Source: Zhihengliuella halotolerans
Lineage (GTDB): Bacteria; Actinomycetota; Actinomycetes; Actinomycetales; Micrococcaceae
Direction: 5' to 3'
Assembly: GCF_004217565.1 (NCBI RefSeq)
Contig: NZ_SHLA01000001.1
Coordinates: 62,001-126,000 of the forward strand
DNA: 64,000 nucleotides
The position numbers and the translations under genes were made by a program. Positions 25,247 to 33,349 of the stretch are shown in pieces. Below the pieces are notes generated by a model that was given only the letters and a program-made list of their open reading frames with translations, did not search any database and had not been told where the DNA came from. Each line of letters opens with the position of its first letter. The stretch's first letter is position 1.

Positions 25247-27385
25247 TTGTCCCGCGAGAGGTACGTCGTCACGGTCATCGGGGCGGGCCCGCGCGGCACG
25301 TCCGTACTCGAACGCCTGCTGGCGCGCCTCGAGGCCGATCGGCGGGACCGCGAGCTGTCGCCGCACGACGGCGAACCGCGCGCCGAAGGGTCAGCTGCGA
25401 GCACGCCCGCCCGCCTCGCGATCCAGATCGTCGAGCCCTACCGGCCGGGCTCCGGTCACGTGTGGTCGAGCGCCCAGTCGCGTCTTTTCCTCATGAACAC
25501 CCCCGCGATGTATCCGACGGTCGCCCCGCCGCGGGAGGGCGACGGGCCCGGGCTCACGTTCGAGCAGTGGCGCGGGCTCGGCGGCGACGGCGCGGTCCTC
25601 GCCCCCGTCGAGCAGCGGGAGCTCGCCGACCTCGGCCCCGGCGACTACCCCTCCCGCGCCCTCTACGGGCGCTACCTCGAGCACGTGCACGACGCCGTCG
25701 TCGCCCGCCTGAGCGCCCACCCGGACGTCGAGTCCGTCGAGCACCTCCGCGCGAGCGCCGTCGGCATCGAGCGCCGCAGCGCGGACTACCGGATCGAACT
25801 GACCGCACACGACGACGCCGTGCGCACCTCCCGCGGCCGCATCGCCCCCACGGCCGGGCTGAGCGACCGGCGCCCGGGCGCGGCCGGCGTCGACTCCCAC
25901 GTACCCGAGGCCGTCGCGAGCGACGCCGTCGTGCTGGCCGTGGGGCACGTGCCCGCGGAGCTGAACCCGCGGCAGGCCGCCGCCGGGCGCCGCGCAGAGG
26001 AGCTCGGGCTGACCTACCAGGGTCCGAACGTGCCCTCCGACGTCGACTGGGCGGCGTTCCCGGGCGGCGAACCGCTGCTCGTGCGCGGGCTCGGGCTGAA
26101 CTTCTTCGACGCGCTGGCGCAACTGACCACCGCCCGTGGCGGCGACTTCGTGCCCACCGGCGCCGGGCCGGGCCGCGCGCTCGACTACCGGCGCAGCGGG
26201 CGAGAGCCGAAGATCTTCGCCGCGTCGCGGCGCGGGGCGCCGTACCGGGCGAAGGTCGAGGTGCCGGCGTTCGTGCCGCCGAGCGTCGAGCTCGTCTACC
26301 TGACCTTCGAACGCGTGCACGCGCTCGCCGCCGCCGGCGCGCCGGGCGAGCCCCGCGGCAAGGTGGGGTTCGACGCGCACATCTGGCCGCTGCTGCACCG
26401 CGACGTGCTGCGCACGTACTACCGGGTCGCCGCGCGCGTGGCCCCGGAACGTTTCCGCGACGTCGACGAGTTCCTGGCCCGCCTCGACGTGCTGCTGGAC
26501 GCGCAGATCCACCCCGAACAGAACGTGCAGGGCACCCCTGTGCACGGCCAGGAGGTCTGGCGCTCGCAGGTCGCCGACCTCGTCGACGACATGGCGCCCG
26601 AGGTCGGCTGGCTGGACGTGCCCGCGCTCGGGGCGCCTTTCGCCAAGCGCGGTTTCACGAGCGCGGACGCCTACCAGCAGGCGGTGCTCGAGTATCTGGA
26701 GGCCGACGCGGCCGGTTCGGCCGCGGGGGAGGACGACCCGCTGAAGATGGCGATCGGGGCGCTGCACGCCGGCCGCCTGCTGACCAAGCGGCTCGTCGCC
26801 GAGTCGCTCATCGACGAGGTCTCGCGCACCGACGAGGTGCAGAAGTGGTTCGAACCGCTCGTCGAGGGCGCGGCCAGCGGCCCGCCCCTGCGGCGCATCG
26901 AGGAGCTCGCCGCCCTCGCACGCGCCGGCGTCGTCACCTTCCTGGGGCCGGACCCCGTGTTCACGCTCGATGACGAGGGTGAGTACTCCGGCGTCTTCAC
27001 CGCCTCCTCACGCTGGGTCGACGCCCCGCCCGTGACCGCCCACCACATGCTCGAGGCGATGATGCCGGCCAACCGCGTCGCGCAGACGGCCTCGCCGCTG
27101 CTCAAGCGCCTGCAGTCCGACGGCCTCGCGCGTCCCATCCCGATCCCCACCGAGGACGGCGAGACGGTCCCGGGGCCGGGCTTTGACGTCGTCGGCACCC
27201 CGTACCGCCTCGTCGATGCGAGCGGGATCGCCCACCGGTCGATCTTCGTTCTCGGCCTGCAGCTCTCAGGCGTGCAGTGGGGCACCGCGATCGCGGCCGA
27301 GGCCGGGGGCTCGTACGACGACGGCGCCCGCACCCTCGCGGATGCGGACGCCGTCGCCGTGGAACTGTTGCGCCTGGCGCGCTAG
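25247..27385 (+). CDS. FAD/NAD(P)-binding protein of unknown reaction
   Basis: This 712-residue protein has an N-terminal Rossmann dinucleotide site (VTVIGAGPRGTSVLERL), then VEPYRPGSGHVW, a mid-protein VLAVGHVPAEL and a C-terminal FVLGLQLSGVQWGT, the layout of the NAD_binding_9 family of flavoprotein-like enzymes. I start at TTG 25247: GGGAGGAG lies 6 bases upstream, and the first Rossmann strand follows at once. An in-frame ATG at 25217 is weaker. Its stop overlaps the stop of the convergent nuclease gene by four bases. Some relatives are linked to siderophore or amino-acid hydroxylation, but nothing here shows that. Confidence 0.8.
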   Translation: MSRERYVVTVIGAGPRGTSVLERLLARLEADRRDRELSPHDGEPRAEGSAASTPARLAIQIVEPYRPGSGHVWSSAQSRLFLMNTPAMYPTVAPPREGDGPGLTFEQWRGLGGDGAVLAPVEQRELADLGPGDYPSRALYGRYLEHVHDAVVARLSAHPDVESVEHLRASAVGIERRSADYRIELTAHDDAVRTSRGRIAPTAGLSDRRPGAAGVDSHVPEAVASDAVVLAVGHVPAELNPRQAAAGRRAEELGLTYQGPNVPSDVDWAAFPGGEPLLVRGLGLNFFDALAQLTTARGGDFVPTGAGPGRALDYRRSGREPKIFAASRRGAPYRAKVEVPAFVPPSVELVYLTFERVHALAAAGAPGEPRGKVGFDAHIWPLLHRDVLRTYYRVAARVAPERFRDVDEFLARLDVLLDAQIHPEQNVQGTPVHGQEVWRSQVADLVDDMAPEVGWLDVPALGAPFAKRGFTSADAYQQAVLEYLEADAAGSAAGEDDPLKMAIGALHAGRLLTKRLVAESLIDEVSRTDEVQKWFEPLVEGAASGPPLRRIEELAALARAGVVTFLGPDPVFTLDDEGEYSGVFTASSRWVDAPPVTAHHMLEAMMPANRVAQTASPLLKRLQSDGLARPIPIPTEDGETVPGPGFDVVGTPYRLVDASGIAHRSIFVLGLQLSGVQWGTAIAAEAGGSYDDGARTLADADAVAVELLRLAR

Positions 27386-30273
27386 CAGTCGCCCGCCGGC
27401 GCCCACGGTCCCCAGGCGCCACCTGGCGCCTGGTTGCGGCTGTACCACTTCGCCTCGAACGCCCGGCCCTCGAAGACGACGGTCTCGCCGCCGTGGTAGA
27501 CCGCCGTCGAGGTCCACGCGCTGGCGTCGCCGACGGCGGCGCAAGCGAGGCTCTCGCCCCGTTCGGCCCAGGCTCCGTACGCCCGGCTGCCCGGCTCTTC
27601 GCCGCGGGTCCACCAGAGGGCGTCGAACTCGGCGCCCGCGTGCGAGACGGTGTCGCCGGCACGGTACGTCGCGGACTTCTCCCAGGCGGCGGAGGAATTG
27701 CCACCGCCGGCTGCGGGAGCCTCGATCCCGACGATCGCCGGGTCGTGGTCGGACGCGCGGTAGGGGTCCGCGGCGTAGAAGTCCGTCACGTTGTTGTTGT
27801 AGCGGCTGTACTCGAGCGCGATCGGCTCGTCCGCGTTGATGTCCCACACCGCAGAACCGGTCACGGTCGCGGTTGCCGCTTCGGAACCGAGGATGTGGTC
27901 GAGTGAGCCGACCAGCCCGGCGAAGAGGTACGTGTGCTCCGTTTTGGCGCCGAGGTTGGCGTAGCCGGCCTCGTAGAACACCTGCATCGGGTCCTCCTGC
28001 GTGTAGGAGTTGAAGTCGCCGGTGAGGAACACCTTCTCGGTGTTCCGCTCCCGCTTCAGCCCGTCCGCGAAGGCCACGAGGGCCTCGGCCTGCCCGACGC
28101 GCGCAGCGTTCCAGGCGCCCTGCCCGTCACCCGAGTCGGCGTTGCCGGAGCCGTCTTTCGGGTCCGAGCCCTTCGACTTGAAGTGGTTGACGATGGCCAA
28201 GAACCGTGTGTCGGCGTTGCCGTGCTTGGCCTGGAACGCCTGGGCGAGCGGCTCGCGGGCGTTCGAGAAGGCGTCGGAGTCCGTGAGGATCACGGACTCG
28301 TCGATCGGCTTGACGGCGGCCTTCTTGAAGATGAACGCCGTGCGGATCACGTCCTCGTCGGCGGGCAGCTCGGCGGGGCTGGGCACGAACGCCCACGCAT
28401 CCGAGCCGAGGTCCTCGTTGAGCGCGGCAGTCAGGGTCGCGAGCGCGAAGTCGCGGTCCTTGCCGAACGCGGCCGAGTTCTCGATCTCCTCGAGGGAGAC
28501 GACGTCGGCGCCGAGTGCGTTGATCGCCGCGACGATCTTGGCTTCCTGCCGCGCGAAGTTCTCAGTGTCCGCCGCTCCGCGCGGCCCGTTCGGGTTGCAG
28601 CGGTTGGTGGTCACCGGGGCGCCGTCGCGGTCCGTGTACCACGAGCAGTTTCCGCCGAGCTCGTCGACGAATTCGCGACCCGTGGTGGGGAAGTAGTTCA
28701 GCACGTTGAAGGAGGCGAGCTTCACGTCGCCGCCGACCTCGGCCGGTGCCTTCGTCCGGGTATCGGAGAACGACGCCGGCACGGCCGGGTGGTCGGCGCC
28801 CGTGACCTGCTCCTGCGGCTGGAAGCGCCATTCGCCGAACCCGTAGTGCAGCACGACCGGCGCCGTGAACGTGGCCTCGGCTCCCACTCGGATGGGGGTG
28901 TCGGCGTCCAGATACGGAAGGGGGCTGCCCTTCGCGGCGTTGTTGCGCACGTAGTCGGTGGTCGAGCCGTCGTCGAGGGTGATCGAACGCTGGGCGTTCT
29001 CGACCGCCACCGCCGTGGCCAGCTCGGACCCGGCGGGCGCGACGTCGGTCGGCTGCGGCAGCAGGCGCTCACCCGCGACGAGGTCGCTCTCGCCGAAGAC
29101 CAGCCCGACTTCGCCGTACTGGTTCAGGGAGTAGTTGTCGCCGACGTACCAGTCGCCCTCGGGCTGCCAGAGCATCGATTCGAACTTCTCGCGTTCGGTG
29201 TCCGCGGCGGGCCACGGCCCGGTCAGGGGTTTGACGGCCTCGGCCGGCTCGTCGAGCACGGAGACGGCCCCGGAGGTGGCGTCGACCTGCGTCAGGTCGT
29301 AGTACTCGGTCGCGGTGCCGGTGACCTCGACGTAGTCGTCCACGGCGACCTCGGAGACCAGGGTCGGCGCGTAGACGAACACGCCGTGGCTCGCGCTCGA
29401 TTCCATGTCGCCGCCGGTGCCGGGGGTCTGGATGAAGAAGCCGTCGAGTCCTCCGGACGGGAACGCCGCCGTGACGACGCCGCGGGTTTTCACGCGCTCG
29501 CCGGCAAGGGGAGTGCGCGCGCCCTCGCCCTGGATCTCGGCGATTTCGACCTCGACGGCCGGACCTGAAGGCTCCTCGCCGTCTCCGGGCTCTCCGCCGT
29601 CGCCGGGTTCCTCGCCGGCGCCCGTGGAGGACGTCGGCGTGACGGAGCCGCTGAGCTTGAAGTCAGCGGAGTTGTCGTCCGTGTCGACGCCCTCGGCGCG
29701 GTTGAGCGACTTCGGGTCCGAGTTGCCGCTCGGGGCGGTCGCGGGCGCGGTCTCGTAGGTGTTCGTCGCACCGTAGCCGAGCACGTCGGCGACGTTCTCG
29801 ACGCCGATGATCGACCCGGTCGGCAGGGAGAGCCGCGTGTCGGTCTCGGCCAGCACGATCGTGCCCCGGCTGCCCGAGGGGTTGAAACCACCGCCGGCCA
29901 CCACATCGGCGGTGGGCAGGTCGGCGCCGTTGTCGCCGTTCGAGCCGCCGGAGATCAGGAAGTGGCCGCCCGGGGCGACGGTGCCGGTGAGCTCCGTGAG
30001 GCCGTGCGGGGTGGATTCGCCGGTGGCCGAGCGGTACTGCAGGCTCCAGCCGTCGAGGCTGACGGCCTCGTCGGTCGGATTGAAGAGCTCGACGAACTTG
30101 TGGGTGTAGGCGGCATTGGCGCTGCCGCCGGAGAGGTAGGCCTCGTTGATGACGACGCCGGCCCCGTCGTCGGCGGTGCCGACCGGGGCAGCCGCTGCGG
30201 CCGGGGCGACGAGGGCCGTCGCCAGGAGGGCCGCCGCGAGAGCTGTCGGGCGGGCGAGATGATGTGTGCGCAC
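27382..30273 (-). CDS. Secreted ExeM/NucH-like nuclease with C-terminal carbohydrate-binding repeats
   Basis: This 963-residue protein has a Sec signal peptide (to about residue 30, AAAAAP), a lamin-tail domain (about 38-190), an acidic Gly/Glu linker, a beta domain with VKTRGVVTAAFPSGGLDGFF, and an endonuclease/exonuclease/phosphatase domain with LASFNVLNYF (about 520), SLEEIEN, NHFKSKG, TGDFNSY and SDHDPAIVG. Two CBM5/12-type chitin-binding repeats end it (AAWEKSATYRAGDTVSHAG and STAVYHGGETVVFEG). Such enzymes degrade extracellular DNA. The GTG at 30273 is chosen because AGAGGA lies 7 bases before it. Confidence 0.88.
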   Translation of the reverse strand: MRTHHLARPTALAAALLATALVAPAAAAAPVGTADDGAGVVINEAYLSGGSANAAYTHKFVELFNPTDEAVSLDGWSLQYRSATGESTPHGLTELTGTVAPGGHFLISGGSNGDNGADLPTADVVAGGGFNPSGSRGTIVLAETDTRLSLPTGSIIGVENVADVLGYGATNTYETAPATAPSGNSDPKSLNRAEGVDTDDNSADFKLSGSVTPTSSTGAGEEPGDGGEPGDGEEPSGPAVEVEIAEIQGEGARTPLAGERVKTRGVVTAAFPSGGLDGFFIQTPGTGGDMESSASHGVFVYAPTLVSEVAVDDYVEVTGTATEYYDLTQVDATSGAVSVLDEPAEAVKPLTGPWPAADTEREKFESMLWQPEGDWYVGDNYSLNQYGEVGLVFGESDLVAGERLLPQPTDVAPAGSELATAVAVENAQRSITLDDGSTTDYVRNNAAKGSPLPYLDADTPIRVGAEATFTAPVVLHYGFGEWRFQPQEQVTGADHPAVPASFSDTRTKAPAEVGGDVKLASFNVLNYFPTTGREFVDELGGNCSWYTDRDGAPVTTNRCNPNGPRGAADTENFARQEAKIVAAINALGADVVSLEEIENSAAFGKDRDFALATLTAALNEDLGSDAWAFVPSPAELPADEDVIRTAFIFKKAAVKPIDESVILTDSDAFSNAREPLAQAFQAKHGNADTRFLAIVNHFKSKGSDPKDGSGNADSGDGQGAWNAARVGQAEALVAFADGLKRERNTEKVFLTGDFNSYTQEDPMQVFYEAGYANLGAKTEHTYLFAGLVGSLDHILGSEAATATVTGSAVWDINADEPIALEYSRYNNNVTDFYAADPYRASDHDPAIVGIEAPAAGGGNSSAAWEKSATYRAGDTVSHAGAEFDALWWTRGEEPGSRAYGAWAERGESLACAAVGDASAWTSTAVYHGGETVVFEGRAFEAKWYSRNQAPGGAWGPWAPAGDC

Positions 30274-30413
30274 TGGTTGTTCCTCTGGTGGGGAAGTGTT
30301 TAGCAAACGTTTTATACTTCACCAGAATCTCATGAACTGTGCATTGCGTCACGGTTGCCGGCAGATGCACAAGCTCCGCCGGCGCGGCAGAAACGGAGCG
30401 CGGCCGGAAACGA

Positions 30414-30452
30414 CGAAGGGAAGCGGCGCCGCTGTGGCGCTGCTTCCCTTCG
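30414..30452 (-). terminator. Hairpin terminator of tRNA-Ser(TGA)
   Basis: A 17-bp stem (CGAAGGGAAGC-GGCGCC and its complement with one wobble) with a five-base loop lies 6 bases beyond the tRNA 3' end on the minus strand. There is no long T-run. Confidence 0.65.
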
Positions 30453-30458
30453 TTCACG

Positions 30459-30546
30459 CGGATGGTAAGGGATTTGAACCCTTGGTACGGGGTCGCCGCA
30501 CACCGGTTTTCAAGACCGGCTCCTTAGGCCGCTCGGACAACCATCC
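30459..30546 (-). tRNA. tRNA-Ser (TGA anticodon)
   Basis: The minus strand folds as an 88-nt class II tRNA: acceptor GGATGGT with ACCATCC, discriminator G, anticodon stem CCGGT/ACCGG around CTTGAAA, and a long variable arm. CCA is not encoded. It reads UCA and UCG. Confidence 0.95.
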
Positions 30547-30637
30547 AGAGTCTTAACCTTAGGCGCTGACCGCGATTCTCGCCAAAGCGGTGGACTACCG
30601 TGGCAAGGGAAGCACCCCCGCGATCCGAGGAGCACCC

Positions 30638-31648
30638 GTGAAGAAAACGATGAGGGCCATCGAGTACACCGAGGCCGGAGGGCCGGATGTCATCAACGTG
30701 GCCACCCGCCCCGTCCCGCAGCCGGGGCCCGGCGAGGTCCTCATCAAGGTCGCGGCCGCCGGCCTGAACCGGGCCGACGTCGCCCAGCGCCGCGGCGTCT
30801 ACCCGCCGCCCGCCGGCGAGAGCGACATCCCGGGCCTCGAGGTCTCCGGAACCGTCGTCGAGCGCGGCCCGGGCGTCCAGATCGGGCAGGGGTACGACGA
30901 CGGCGCCCACGTGTGCGCGCTGCTCGCCGCCGGCGGGTACGCCGAGTACGTCGTGGCGCCCGTCGCGCAGACCGTGCCGGTCCCCGCAGGCGTCTCGCTC
31001 GTCGACGCCGCTGGCCTGCCCGAGGCCGCGGCGACCGTCTGGTCCAATCTCGTGATGGAAGCCGGCATCGAGCCGGGGGAACGGCTGCTCGTGCACGGTG
31101 CTTCCGGTGGCATCGGCTCGGCGGCGATCCAGATCATGACCGCCTACGGGGTCGACGTGGCCGTCACCGGCAGTACGGCCGGGAAGCTCGAGTACGCGCG
31201 CGAGCTCGGCGCCGACGTCGTCATCGACTACGGCGCGGAGGACTTCGTCGAGCGCATCCGCGAGGCGACCAATGACAGGGACGAGCCCGGGGCGGACGTC
31301 ATCCTCGACGTCGTCGGGGCCAAGTATCTCGAACGCAACGTCGAGGCGCTCGGCACAGGCGGGCGGCTCGTGGTCATCGGGATGACCGGTGGCGCCCGGG
31401 CCGAGCTGGACCTCTCCAAACTCATGGCCCGCCGCGGCCGGATCATCGCCACGACCCTGCGCGCCCGCCCTGCCGAGGAGAAAGCGCGGATCATGCAGGA
31501 GGTGCGCGAGCACGTCTGGCCGATGATCACGCACAAGCACCTCACCGTGACGACGGACCGGGTGTTCGGCCTGAGTCAGGCACGCGAGTCGCACGAGTAC
31601 TTCGACTCCGGAGAGCACCGGGGCAAGGTCCTGCTCGTCGTCGACTGA
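30638..31648 (+). CDS. NAD(P)H quinone oxidoreductase, zinc-independent MDR family
   Basis: This 336-residue medium-chain reductase resembles the PIG3/QOR branch: N-terminal MRAIEYTEAGGPDVI, GLNRADVAQRRGVYPPP, and the NADPH-binding LLVHGASGGIGSAAIQ near residue 150. Zinc-ligand residues of alcohol dehydrogenases are absent. It probably reduces quinones or reactive enones with NADPH. The GTG at 30638 is chosen for the GAGGAG 6 bases upstream; the frame is open 16 codons further. A conserved hypothetical gene follows 38 bases later. Confidence 0.88.
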   Translation: MKKTMRAIEYTEAGGPDVINVATRPVPQPGPGEVLIKVAAAGLNRADVAQRRGVYPPPAGESDIPGLEVSGTVVERGPGVQIGQGYDDGAHVCALLAAGGYAEYVVAPVAQTVPVPAGVSLVDAAGLPEAAATVWSNLVMEAGIEPGERLLVHGASGGIGSAAIQIMTAYGVDVAVTGSTAGKLEYARELGADVVIDYGAEDFVERIREATNDRDEPGADVILDVVGAKYLERNVEALGTGGRLVVIGMTGGARAELDLSKLMARRGRIIATTLRARPAEEKARIMQEVREHVWPMITHKHLTVTTDRVFGLSQARESHEYFDSGEHRGKVLLVVD

Positions 31649-31686
31649 GGCCGGAGGTCGGAGTCGTACCGTGGCAAGATGTACGA

Positions 31687-32157
31687 ATGGGATTCTTCGC
31701 TGGTCTGCGCGAGGCCCGCCGCGACGACAAGGAGCTCGGGCAGGGCGTGTGGCGGCGCGCCCACGACCGTTTCGAGCGCGGCCTCGACCGCTTCCATCAG
31801 GTCCTCGAGGGGATTGAGGGCGACGAGCTGTACAACGGGCTCGTGACGATCGCCAATGGGCTGGCAGAATTGCAGGGTCCCGTTCGAGACGTGTGCCGAC
31901 GGGCCCAGGCCGTGAAGCCGAGCGCCGGCAACAACATTCCGGCCGGGGCCGACGTCGTGCACCGCGCGCTGTCCAAGGCGGCGAACGACCTGGCGATGGC
32001 CGCCCAGGCGGCCGCCATGGCGCGCCTCGAGGTCGAACCGATCGGCGCCGGCACAACCGGCAACGACCTGCACGCGCTCGAGAACGTGGCCCGCAGAGCC
32101 CAGACCGTGGCGGCGGGCGTGCAGGCGGCGCAAGACGCCGTCACGACCCTTAGTTAA
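31687..32157 (+). CDS. Conserved helical protein of unknown function
   Basis: This 156-residue protein looks almost entirely helical and soluble, with regular heptad-like Ala/Leu spacing (VVHRALSKAANDLAMAAQAA, ENVARRAQTVAAGVQAA). No signal peptide, membrane helix, metal motif or known catalytic motif is visible. It follows the quinone oxidoreductase on the same strand by 38 bases. I recall similar unnamed proteins in related actinobacteria but cannot name a family or a role. Confidence 0.78.
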   Translation: MGFFAGLREARRDDKELGQGVWRRAHDRFERGLDRFHQVLEGIEGDELYNGLVTIANGLAELQGPVRDVCRRAQAVKPSAGNNIPAGADVVHRALSKAANDLAMAAQAAAMARLEVEPIGAGTTGNDLHALENVARRAQTVAAGVQAAQDAVTTLS

Positions 32158-32265
32158 GAAACGGTCCAAACCTCGGCGCGTTTCGTTTTATTCCCGCGCG
32201 GCCGTCGTGTCCGCGGTGGGCGATCATGCCTGTTGCCCCAGCGAACCGGGTGGCAGGATGAGTGA

Positions 32266-33111
32266 ATGACTACTTATGAGTCCCCACTTCAGAAGTTCAC
32301 TGACGGAAACGCGATCCCGCAGCTCGGCTACGGCGTCTGGCAGGTCGAGGACGACGTCGCGGAGAAGGTCGTGGCCGCGGCTTTCAAGGCCGGCTACCGC
32401 CACATCGATACCGCGATGATCTACGGCAACGAGGCGGGCGTCGGCCGCGCGATCGCCGCCTCGGGGCTGCCGCGCGAGGAGCTGTTCATCACCACCAAGC
32501 TGTGGAACGGCGACCAGGGTTACGAGGAGACGCTCGCAGCGTTCGACGCGTCGCTCGAGCGCCTGGGTCTGGACTACGTGGACCTCTACCTGATCCACTG
32601 GCTGACTCCCAAGGCCGGCAAGTACGTGGAGACCTGGAAAGCGCTCGTCGAGCTGCAGAAGTCCGGCCGCGTGAAGTCGATCGGCGTCTCCAACTTCACG
32701 GTCGAGACGCTGCGGGAGATCGAGGAGGCCACCGGTGTGGTCCCCGCGATCCACCAGGTCGAGACCCACCCGTACTTCCCGCAGGCCGAATTGCGCGAGT
32801 ACGAGGCCGCCAAGGGCATCGTGCACGAGTCGTGGTCTCCACTGGGCAACAACTCGGACCTGCTCGGCGAGTCGGCGCTCGCCGCCGTCGCCGAGAAGCA
32901 CGGCGCAACGCCCGCCCAGGCCGTCATTGCCTGGCACCTGGCGAAGGGGAACGTCGTCATCCCGAAGTCGGTGACCCCGGAGCGCATCGTGCAGAACTGG
33001 GAGTCCCTCGGGGTCACCCTGGACGCTGACGACATCGCCGCGATCGACGCGCTGGACAAGGGCGCCGAGGGGCGCATCGGCGGGGACCCGGCCGAGGCCG
33101 ACTACCGCTAG
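32266..33111 (+). CDS. Aldo/keto reductase
   Basis: This 281-residue NADPH-dependent reductase acts on carbonyl substrates (the 2,5-diketo-gluconate reductase-like branch of the AKR5 group). The catalytic tetrad is visible: Asp and Tyr in GYRHIDTAMIYGNE, Lys in ITTKLWN, His in YLIHWL. The coenzyme part has IGVSNF and VIPKSVTPERI. The physiological substrate is unknown. A GC-rich hairpin follows the stop. Confidence 0.93.
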   Translation: MTTYESPLQKFTDGNAIPQLGYGVWQVEDDVAEKVVAAAFKAGYRHIDTAMIYGNEAGVGRAIAASGLPREELFITTKLWNGDQGYEETLAAFDASLERLGLDYVDLYLIHWLTPKAGKYVETWKALVELQKSGRVKSIGVSNFTVETLREIEEATGVVPAIHQVETHPYFPQAELREYEAAKGIVHESWSPLGNNSDLLGESALAAVAEKHGATPAQAVIAWHLAKGNVVIPKSVTPERIVQNWESLGVTLDADDIAAIDALDKGAEGRIGGDPAEADYR

Positions 33112-33122
33112 CAGCAGCTCTT

Positions 33123-33148
33123 CGCCCCCGGCCGACCGGCCGGGGGCG
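33123..33148 (+). terminator. Hairpin terminator after the aldo/keto reductase
   Basis: A perfect 11-bp stem (CGCCCCCGGCC and its complement) with a GACC loop begins 12 bases after the stop. There is no T-run. Confidence 0.6.
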
Positions 33149-33156
33149 GGAAACAG

Positions 33157-33187
33157 AAAACGGCCGATCCGCGATGCGGATCGGCCG
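33157..33187 (-). terminator. Terminator of tRNA-Thr(CGT)
   Basis: On the minus strand a perfect 12-bp stem (CGGCCGATCCGC and complement, three-base loop) is followed by TTTT. It lies 8 bases beyond the tRNA. Confidence 0.8.
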
Positions 33188-33195
33188 TTGCTCTG

Positions 33196-33268
33196 AGCCT
33201 CGTATCAGAATCGAACTGATGACCTTTTCATTACGAGTGAAACGCTCTACCGACTGAGCTAACGAGGC
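33196..33268 (-). tRNA. tRNA-Thr (CGT anticodon)
   Basis: The minus strand gives a 73-nt cloverleaf: acceptor GCCTCGT with ACGAGGC, D-arm GCTCAGTCGGTAGAGC, anticodon loop CTCGTAA, T-loop GTTCGATTC, discriminator T. CCA is not encoded. It reads ACG. Confidence 0.95.
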
Positions 33269-33349
33269 CTGTGGGCTTTGCTTCCCACGAGCGTCTACTT
33301 TATAGGAGATTTCGAGCCGAGGTCAAAACGAGCGCCTCCCGGCCCGTGG

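Noticed and set aside
27934-29568. 544-codon plus-strand frame over the secreted nuclease gene
   Set aside because: Antisense shadow of a gene with a signal peptide and full EEP nuclease motifs.
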